A stretch of 64,000 bases of DNA, taken from Delphinapterus leucas. Lineage: Eukaryota > Chordata > Mammalia > Artiodactyla > Monodontidae. Where the stretch lies: positions 15,213,570 through 15,277,569 of the forward strand of contig NW_022098044.1 in assembly GCF_002288925.2 (NCBI RefSeq), written 5' to 3'. Shown one piece after another: positions 57,095-64,000 of this stretch (the first letter of the stretch is position 1; each line of letters begins with the position of its first letter). The notes beneath the pieces were generated by a model, which saw only the letters and a program-made list of their open reading frames with translations, was not told where the DNA came from and made no database searches. The position numbers were made by a program, and so were the translations under genes.

Positions 57095-57625
57095 ACACTG
57101 CCCATGTTTAGCATGGGGGTCCAGTGGTAAACAAGATAAAAATGAAAAAAATCTAGGCAAGATAGACAGTAAACAAATAAATGTGAACTATAGTTTCAGG
57201 TAGTGATATGCATCTCTGCATTAAAACAACTGAAATGAGGTAAGGGGGTGAGGTGGGCTGGGTCAGATGGAAGGGCCAGGGAGGTGGCAGTTGAATGGAG
57301 GTTTGAGTGGACACAGAAAGCGAGGAGGGCAAGAGCCTTCCAGGAAGACTGAGGGAATGTGCCAGGGCCTGGGGCAGGGACATGCTTGTCATTTGCAGAC
57401 GGATGGGAGGCCAGCCTGGGAGAGTGCAGGGAGAGAGGGCTGGAGGGAGGAGGTGTACTCAGGGAGGTGTGCAAGGTCAAATTACACAGGACCTGGTAGG
57501 TGAACATAAGGAGTTTGGATTTTATTTTGAGTATAAAAGGAATATCTTGGAGGGCTTTTGAGCACAGCAATGACTCGATATGACCTATAGTTTCAGAAGG
57601 TCATTCTGGTTGCTCTGTGGAGGTT
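57095..57625 (-). repeat. L2 LINE fragment, antisense
   Basis: gtccagtggtaaacaagat, agacagtaaacaaataaatg, gccttccaggaagactgag, ccagggcctggggcaggga, gagtttggattttattttga and aaggtcattctggttgctct follow the antisense L2 order across about 500 bases. The 78- and 84-codon frames here arise from this GC-rich repeat. Confidence 0.72.
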
Positions 57626-57670
57626 TAATTATGGGTGATCAAGAATGTACACATTTAGACCAGTTTCTCT

Positions 57671-58062
57671 ACTATGGACCGAATTGTGTCCCTCTCAGAA
57701 TCACATGTTGAAGTCCTAACACCCAATGTGCTTATATTTGGAGATGGGGCCTTTAAGGGGGTAACTAAGGTTAAATGAGGTCATAAGGGTGGGGCCTTAA
57801 TCTAAAAGAATTAATGTCCTTACAAGAAGAGAGACACTAGAGCATTCACTTTCTTCCCATGTACACAGAGAAGAGACCATGTGAGGACACAGCAGAAATG
57901 TGGTGTCTGAAAACCAGGCAGGGGTCCTCACCGGAAACACAGTTGGCTGGCACCTTGATCTTGGACTTTTAGCCTTCAGAGTTGTGAGAAAATAAAATTC
58001 TGTTGTTTAAGTTACATAGTCTGTGGTATTTTGTTATGGCAGCCCAAGAGGACTAATATAAA
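57671..58062 (+). mobile_element. MLT1 LTR (ERVL-MaLR)
   Basis: Near full length (about 390 bases): actatggaccgaattgtgtc at the left, tttggagatggggcctttaa, aaatgaggtcataagggtgg, gaccatgtgaggacacagca, caccttgatcttggactttt, gagaaaataaaattctgttg and ttatggcagcccaagaggac at the right. It is a solo LTR with no internal part nearby. Confidence 0.9.
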
Positions 58063-58239
58063 AGCCTTATATGAAAAGGACTTGGGAAGATTTTTTATTT
58101 GTTTTGTTTTGTAGACCCATGCTCAATGCATTAATCAGTGGACAATGCAGCTACTAGAACAGCTAAAGCCACCATGGCCTCAACTGCTGGTGTTTGTCCC
58201 CATCCAGGGAGAGGATAGAGCCCCTGCACTCTGCACAGG

Positions 58240-58575
58240 TCAAGCCACATCTGAAGATTGTGTACACCTCTGGTGCCACATTTTGAGACAATGGATACAG
58301 GGATACCAGTAGGGGAGAGAATTCCAGAAATCACATTGTATGTGAAACAGTTCAAGGAACTAAGGATGTCCAAAATGGAGAAAAGGAAGCTGGGAGTACA
58401 TAGAAATGCTCACCTCCAGGATTGAAAGGGTAGCACCAACATCAAGGAGAGGAATTTTTAGGCAATCAGATTTTACCCAAACATGAAAGATCCTTCTTGC
58501 ACAGTTATTTAAAACTGGAAAACATTACCTAGGAAAGAAATAATCTCCCTACCTCTTGAAGTGACCATCTCAGGC
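58240..58575 (+). repeat. L3/CR1-like LINE fragment
   Basis: ctctggtgccacattttgag, gtgaaacagttcaaggaact, aaggatgtccaaaatggaga and aaaactggaaaacattacct have the order of the CR1/L3 3' region. The likeness is moderate. Confidence 0.5.
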
Positions 58576-59039
58576 TAAATAAATATGTGAAAATATTTGT
58601 AAGTGTTTTATATGAATTTTATACAAATATACAAAAAATATTTGTAAGGTGCCCAGCACAGTGGATTTCTTCTTCCTTTGAGAGGACAGCCATACTTTGA
58701 TACATATGCATTGCAAGACATAAACCAGAAAACAGACTGTTCATGGGACCGGGCACTCAGGTTGTATTACAGAGGTAACTATACATGTCTCAATATTGTG
58801 CAGAAATCAAAGTACATTGCCAGGCTCCAAATACACCGCATCCTTTATTCAGTTGAGCAGTTCTTGATTTGGAAAGTTTGCCCCCAGACAAACAAATATT
58901 CAGATTATGGATTTTGACATTGCTCTTCATATTTGTGAAGTAATGAGTCTATTCTGTTTTCAATATTGAAATCATTTTAGAAACAGAATACAAACAAGTG
59001 AACTTCCATAAATAAAATAACATTCTTTTTATGATTATA
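58576..59039. other. Unassigned stretch
   Basis: A 79-codon frame at 58678-58917 has no recognised motif. Confidence 0.35.
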
Positions 59040-59645
59040 AATGTAATGCTTGTTCATGGTAGAAAATACGGAAAAGTACACAGAATAAAAATAGTCACCC
59101 AGATTCCATCTCTAAGAGATAATCATGGTTAACATTTTATTGTATTTAATGTCAGTCATTTTTACTACGTATAACCATATGTGTATTACATACATACATA
59201 TATCCCTTTTTAAATTAAAATTGGGTCATGTACTTTTCACAATATATAACACATTATGAGCAATGCCCTACATCACCAAAAAATTTGAAAATGTGATTTT
59301 TTAACAACTGTGCCATATTCAATGCATGAATTTACCACAATCACAATAAATTTCAACATTTGCCCCTTGAATGTTTACAGTGTTGCCAACATTTCACTGT
59401 TATAACTGCCACCCTGATCAACATTCTTGTACAAATATCTTTGAATACATCTTTTATTATTTTATTAAGCTAATTGCAAAGCATGGAATTAATGGGTCCA
59501 TGCATCTAATCTGTAAACTTCTTGATAGAAATTGTGTCAAATTGCCCTCTAGAAAGATTGCATGAGTTTACATTTGCATTGTTGGTACATAATGCTGCCA
59601 ATTTCCAGTTCGTCCATCAATTCTAAGATGTTCTGTAAAAAAATA
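59040..59645 (-). mobile_element. Old LINE fragment (L1M/HAL1-like), antisense
   Basis: cttgttcatggtagaaaata, gattccatctctaagagata, atcaacattcttgtacaaat and caaattgccctctagaaaga run in the order of an antisense old LINE 3'UTR and ORF2 end. Confidence 0.6.
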
Positions 59646-59861
59646 ATTTTGCCATTTTTGATAAGCCAAAGTGGACTTTCAGTTTCACTATAATTTTTCT
59701 GATTAGCAAAATTTATTTTTTTCCTTCTATGTGACTATGTAATTAAACTTTTTTGTTAATTTTTTTCATGTTCTTTGCTATTTTTTCTATTGGCATTTGT
59801 CTTTTTCTCATTAATTTGTAAGGGCACTCCATAATGTAAATAAATTAACTCTTTGTTATTA

Positions 59862-60070
59862 TTATTTTTTTTTTTTTTGCTGTACACGGGCCTCTCACTG
59901 CTGTGGCCTCTCCCATTGCGGAGCACAGGCTCCAGACGCGCAGGCTCAGCGGCCATGGCTCACAGGCCCAGCCGCTCCGCGGCACGTGGGATCTTCCCAG
60001 ACCGGGGCACGAACCCGTGTCCCTTGCATCGGCAGGCGGACTCTCAACCGTTGCACCACCAGGGAAGCCC
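59862..60070 (-). mobile_element. CHR-type SINE, antisense, little decayed
   Basis: The T-run 59865-59878 leads into gtacacgggcctctcactgc, with many intact CpGs (gacgcgcag, ccgctccgcggcacg, gaccggggcacgaacccg). The tRNA-like end is gttgcaccaccagggaagcc. The flanks tttgttatt (59852-59860) and ctgttatgt (60071-60079) may be a short target duplication. Confidence 0.93.
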
Positions 60071-60099
60071 CTGTTATGTACTTTTTTGAGTTTATCATT

Positions 60100-60530
60100 T
60101 TTCTCTTAATTTTTCACCATTGTTGAAGAAGTTTTTCAAGGAAGTTTTTAATTAAAAACATACATCTTTTCTTTTGTAATTATTTTTCTATTTAATTTAT
60201 GCATAGAAAGTTCTTTCCAACCTTAAAATTAGACAAATGTTCAGATATATTTTATTCTATTTTTTATAACATTTAAAATCTTTTTCCCCACTTTCTCCCA
60301 TTATGTCTTTTAAATATACAATGAGGTATGAATCTAACTTAATTATTTCCCAAATGGTTAACTAGTTGCCCCACACTATTTACTGAATATTCCTTTCTCC
60401 TCAACTACCTGAGGTACCACCAGAAGTGTATCAATTCATACATTATTACTATACTTTTATAATTATTTGAGTTTTATAGTAAGTTTTATTAATTTATCTT
60501 TTGAGTGGTATTTATACAAGATTGGCAAAA
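60100..60530 (-). mobile_element. Old L1M fragment, antisense
   Basis: gcatagaaagttctttccaa, attatttcccaaatggttaa, ctagttgccccacactattt and actgaatattcctttctcc resemble antisense L1M ORF2. Confidence 0.55.
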
Positions 60531-60719
60531 TGTCATTATTGAAGCTGGGTAATGGGCACATGGGAGTTCATCATGGGTGTTCTCTTACTTTTCCTTTGTA
60601 TTTAAAAATGTCTCTAATAAAAGGAGTTTATTACAGTTATAGTTATAGAAAGTCTAAGCCTTCATACTAGAACTCCTATATCTCTCTCAAATCCAATATT
60701 CAGTTAATTATTACCAAAG

Positions 60720-61165
60720 CCTAACATGGGCCTTAAAAGCTCATTCCTGCTCCTTCAGCTCAGGCAGCTCTCTTTTCTTTCCTAGACCTCTTGCCCATGT
60801 ACTCACTGCTCCAGCTGTCCTCACATCAGATCATTTTGCGATGCCCTCCTTTTTGCACTGGGCTCCTTTCCTGTCAACCCGAACCATGCACTCTGGAATC
60901 TGGCCTTAGCACACTAGTTACTCTTCTCTGAACTTGCTCTGCTGCATCTCACCTTGGTTAGCTCTCTCCCTCTAAAAAGCATCTGCCCTCCTTGTTCACC
61001 TGGCAAACTTGTGTGGCCCCTTCAATACTCAAAGGAGGCCCCAGGCTTAGGAAGCCTTCCTTGGGACTGCACCACACCCCCAGCCCCAGCAAACTGGATG
61101 CTCTCTCCTTGAGGTTCCCAGCATTGAATAGACTACAGTGTATTTGTTTATGCAGCTAGTATTAA
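60720..61165 (+). repeat. L2 LINE fragment
   Basis: ctgtcctcacatcagatcat, acttgctctgctgcatctca, tgcccctt-like stretches, gaagccttccttgggactgc and the following cacc-rich part fit the L2 3' region in sense with strong divergence. Confidence 0.5.
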
Positions 61166-61599
61166 AGGGGTCCGAGAGTCATGTTTATTTGTTTAACCTC
61201 AGTCACTAGCAAGGGTCAATGAATAGTTGATATGTAAATAAAAATAAAAGGAAAATCTGATTTCTAAACCCACATGAAAGAAACAATTATCCTAAATTGG
61301 AATTTAATTGTGGTAATTATTCTGTTTCTTATTTCCCAAGTATGGTCGCACCTCCAGGTTCTATCCTAATGAGATGCAAATTTACCATGAAGCTAATGGA
61401 GTTTAAGTTTCAGGGCCCCTCATAGTACACACTCCTTCCCAGACCCCAGGAGGAGCCTGGAAACATGCTCACATTGGTCATATGATATTGTAATACTTGC
61501 AAAATACAGATCTCTTCCCTCCCATTTCCCTTTCTGGTTGGTTGGTGATAGAGTGAGCATGGGCACTTCTGGGATTCAGCTAAGGAAAGGCTGAATTAG
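61166..61599. other. Unassigned stretch
   Basis: Nothing recognised. Confidence 0.4.
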
Positions 61600-61609
61600 A
61601 AGTATAGCA

Positions 61610-61742
61610 GGGAGTTCCCTGGAAGTCCAGTGGTTAAGACTCTGTGCTTCCAGTGCTGGGGGCATGGGTTTGACCCCTGGTCAGGGAACTAAGATCCCAC
61701 ACGCGCTCAGTGTGGCCTAAAAAATAAAAAGTATAAACAAAA
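61610..61742 (+). mobile_element. CHR-type SINE, short form
   Basis: ggagttccctggaagtccag, ggtttgacccctggtcaggg and aactaagatcccacacgcgc, then an A-rich end. The duplication aagtatagca at 61600-61609 and 61743-61752 is perfect. Confidence 0.95.
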
Positions 61743-61752
61743 AAGTATAGCA

Positions 61753-62154
61753 ATTTGAATGTGATCCAGTCTATTTACATGGTTTGCAGTCATTTCTGTG
61801 TACAGTTAAGCTATGATTAGCCAACCTGGTGTAGGAAAGGCAACTCCTTCTACCCACTCTGACTCATCTGATCTCGTGACACAAAATTGCAGGGCCACAT
61901 GTCCTATGGTGATGTGAATGTGTCCTGAGGCACCTATCATAATATGTGAGTACTAGCAAAGGAGCATGGTTTAATATCAAAAGCTCATCTGTGAAAAATC
62001 TTTCTAATCATTAGATATGTGCAACATTAGTCAAAAAGATATTCTTGTCTATTGGGGAATGTTTAAAATATAATGTACACTATTATATTAAAGTTTTTTG
62101 ATGGGAACTGAAAAAAAGAGAATTTCTCAGAATTTCTGTTTGCAGGGCATACCC
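61753..62154. other. Unassigned stretch
   Basis: Nothing recognised. Confidence 0.4.
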
Positions 62155-62159
62155 CCATA

Positions 62160-62447
62160 GTGGTGCGACCACCAGTGATGACCTCTGTAGGAAAAGTTGT
62201 GGCTTTGTCTGTGTCAATATCTAAACTTGACATTTCCGGAACAGTGATGAGTGATGAAGTTGAAGGAAACTTTTTTAAACTACCAATAACTAAACAAATG
62301 CTCATCAGCCATGCTCCAAAATTGAATTATCTTTCTATTCTATCAACAGAAAATGATATTATTACAAAATTTTTGCAAATATATACTTGTATTAATCATG
62401 TTGTACACAAACTCACTATGTCAAGAAAGCTGGAAGAAAAGGTATAG
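62160..62447 (+). pseudogene. Weakly hAT-transposase-like open frame
   Basis: The 95-codon plus-strand frame carries LNYLSILSTENDI (near codons 57-69), which resembles the C-terminal hAT dimerisation segment (LSILSIE-type). No catalytic part is seen and the rest of the frame is anonymous. If real it is a fragment of a hAT DNA transposon or of a hAT-derived gene. The call rests on one short motif. Confidence 0.25.
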
Positions 62448-62589
62448 AGAGATTTTTTGAAAAGAGGTGCTCTTACAACTCACTTTGGATTATGGCATCT
62501 AATATCAGACGTCTGCTGAAACAGAGACTGTAACACTTGCTATATTTTTAAAGAGTTATTAGTATTTGGTTCATTTCACTTTCCTGCTC

Positions 62590-62860
62590 AAAATCCTTCA
62601 GTGGCTCCCCATTGCTGACAGAGCTCAGTCTGAGTTCCCTCACCTAATCTGAAATGCCTTCCAGGCATGCTTCCTCCATTTATTTCCCTCAAGCACCAGT
62701 TATTCTGCAGTCATTCCTTCTACTCTTAATTCCTCCACTTTGTACATGAATATCCTTCCCTTCAAGATACCACCCAAATCCCACTTGTGCCATATCCCAG
62801 AACACTGTTGACTGAGGCAATCTTTTTATATGTTCACTTTCCGAGCATTTATTCTCATTA
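62590..62860 (+). repeat. L2 LINE fragment
   Basis: gctcaaaatccttcagtggc, tccccattgctgacagagct and cttccaggcatgc match the L2 region preceding its 3' end in sense. Confidence 0.75.
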
Positions 62861-62879
62861 TTGCTTATTTGGCAGAGAG

Positions 62880-63060
62880 GGGGCCTGGTTCTGTGTCTAC
62901 TGGTTATGTGACTTGGGGCAATAACTCAATATCTCTGAACTCCCACTCTTCTCATCCATATAAAGATGGAAATGAGGCTATCTGAATAATGTCACATGGT
63001 CATTGTGAAGATTAAGTAAGTGAGTACATACAAACCTTGCAGTGCATTGCCTGGCCTTGT
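62880..63060 (+). repeat. MIR SINE
   Basis: actggttatgtgacttgggg, caataactcaatatctctga, tcatccatataaagatggaa and tcattgtgaagattaagtaa are in MIR order. Confidence 0.85.
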
Positions 63061-63739
63061 GTGGCTGTATGACTGCTTCTCAGGTCCCTCTTTTATCGAG
63101 TCTGCATGTGGTGAGGCAAGGAGGTCCCACACTGTGACAGACATTCTGCTTTCTCTATCCTTGCTGCAGCAAGATGGCAATGTTCTTACACATTCAAATG
63201 GGGAACAAAAACATGGAACTGAGCAACTTTGGCAACCCAGCCCATTTTATCAGTAACTTGTGTATTCTAGCACCCTTCTGAGAATTATTTTTCTTTGTGG
63301 TTGGGGCCTCTTTCTGAGAAATGCTCTGTGGTATGTGGCTTGAGGTCCCAGAAGCAGAGAGGAGTTATGGACAGGGTCCTACTGCATCTTGTGACACAAG
63401 GTGGCTGCACCAATGGAAGGCCAAGTGGAACATATTTGTAGGTTTTCAAAAAAAAGTCAGTTCCTTCCTATTTGGCCTTTGACTTATATTATAGCATTTT
63501 TGCAATGAATATTTTCTAATCTTTTGAACTAGATTGTAATCTCCCAAAGATAGGAACCCTGTGTGTGGCATATTCCAGGCAGCCAACCTTAGACTGGATG
63601 GTTCCCTAACTCCCAGTGACTCTCCCAGGGCCATGTTTAACCCTACCCACATGGCCATCACTCTTTGACCCAAGAATGAAGACACATGGCTCACAGTGTC
63701 TAGCATGGTACCTGCATCTTTATCTCCAGGCAGTTAGTA
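63061..63739. other. Unassigned stretch
   Basis: Nothing recognised. An 86-codon minus-strand frame at 63446-63706 has no motif. Confidence 0.4.
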
Positions 63740-63945
63740 TGCATCCTTCCCTGAGTCCTGTTAATTTTACCTGAATATCTCTCCTATTTGTTACTTCTCT
63801 CTCTCTGTTTATCACCAACACCCTAGTGTAAGCCACTGTCATCTCTCAGCTGGGCTCCTTCAATCACCTCCTAACTGATCTCCTTATAAACATTCTAGAC
63901 CCATTGATCTGTTGTCAAACTATAGATGGAATGATCTTTTAAAAA
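63740..63945 (+). repeat. L2 LINE fragment
   Basis: gtcatctctcagctgggctc, cttcaatcacctcctaactg and gatctccttataaacattct follow an internal part of L2 in sense. Confidence 0.7.
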
Positions 63946-63951
63946 CAAATC

Positions 63952-64000
63952 TGGCCACTATGGAAAACAATATCAAAATTCCTCAAAAAATTAAACATAA
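63952..64000 (+). mobile_element. L1M fragment, cut by the right edge
   Basis: ggccactatggaaaacaata followed by tcaaaattcctcaaaaaatt matches the sense ORF2 C-terminal region of an old L1. The rest lies outside the window. Confidence 0.7.

Noticed and set aside
57267..57561. Two overlapping 78-84 codon frames on the plus strand in a GC-rich part
   Set aside because: The sequence follows an antisense L2 fragment; the frames are due to its base composition.

Overview
This window looks like mammalian nuclear DNA, most likely cetacean (whale or dolphin) and otherwise a close cetartiodactyl relative. The main clue is nine tRNA-Glu-derived SINEs of the CHR type (ends reading gcttccctggtggcgcagtg or its complement), the family shared by cetaceans, hippos and ruminants. 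No BovB LINE or Bov-A SINE was recognised in 64 kb, which argues against a ruminant. The older layer (MIR, L2, L3/CR1-like, MER5, MLT1, L1M, ERVL) is the usual mammalian background. The taxon is an inference from repeats.

No functional protein-coding exon, RNA gene, CRISPR array or prokaryote-like operon could be supported. All long reading frames that can be named belong to dead mobile elements. The window reads as intergenic or deep intronic, AT-rich, LINE-dominated DNA.

Layout. 1-1.8 kb: old antisense L1. 5.7-7.1 kb: remnant of an ERVL-type pol gene without recognisable LTRs. 7.9-16 kb: MIR, MER5, microsatellites, a 3' L1 piece and one SINE. 16.7-24.1 kb: a full-length but dead L1 with matching target-site duplications, carrying a SINE and a second, 5'-truncated L1 inside it. 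24-30 kb: L2, MIR and MER5 relics and unassigned DNA. 30.4-31.9 kb: an L1 with a 5' inversion (twin priming) and an inserted SINE. 32.27-33.55 kb: an almost complete 1.28 kb mariner with TA duplications, both terminal repeats and a transposase frame broken by five stops and no frameshift. 35.2-38 kb: an old L1M carrying two SINEs. 38.6-39.4 kb: an MLT1 LTR split by a SINE. 41.3 kb: half of a palindromic mariner-derived MITE. 42-47.1 kb: layered L1M pieces, a young L1 tail and an MLT1 LTR. 47.57-52.5 kb: a second L1 with its 5'UTR, a large internal deletion joining ORF1 to ORF2, and a SINE. 52.7-64 kb: MIR, L2, a CR1-like piece, an MLT1 LTR, two SINEs and a weak hAT-like frame.

Nothing here works as a gene system. 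What the window offers is a readable insertion history: nested elements and target-site duplications let many events be ordered in time. I found no convincing undescribed biological system. The observations most worth checking are the mariner and its MITE relative, the L1 junction oddities, the GC-rich 5' segment of the second L1 and a few unassigned frames.
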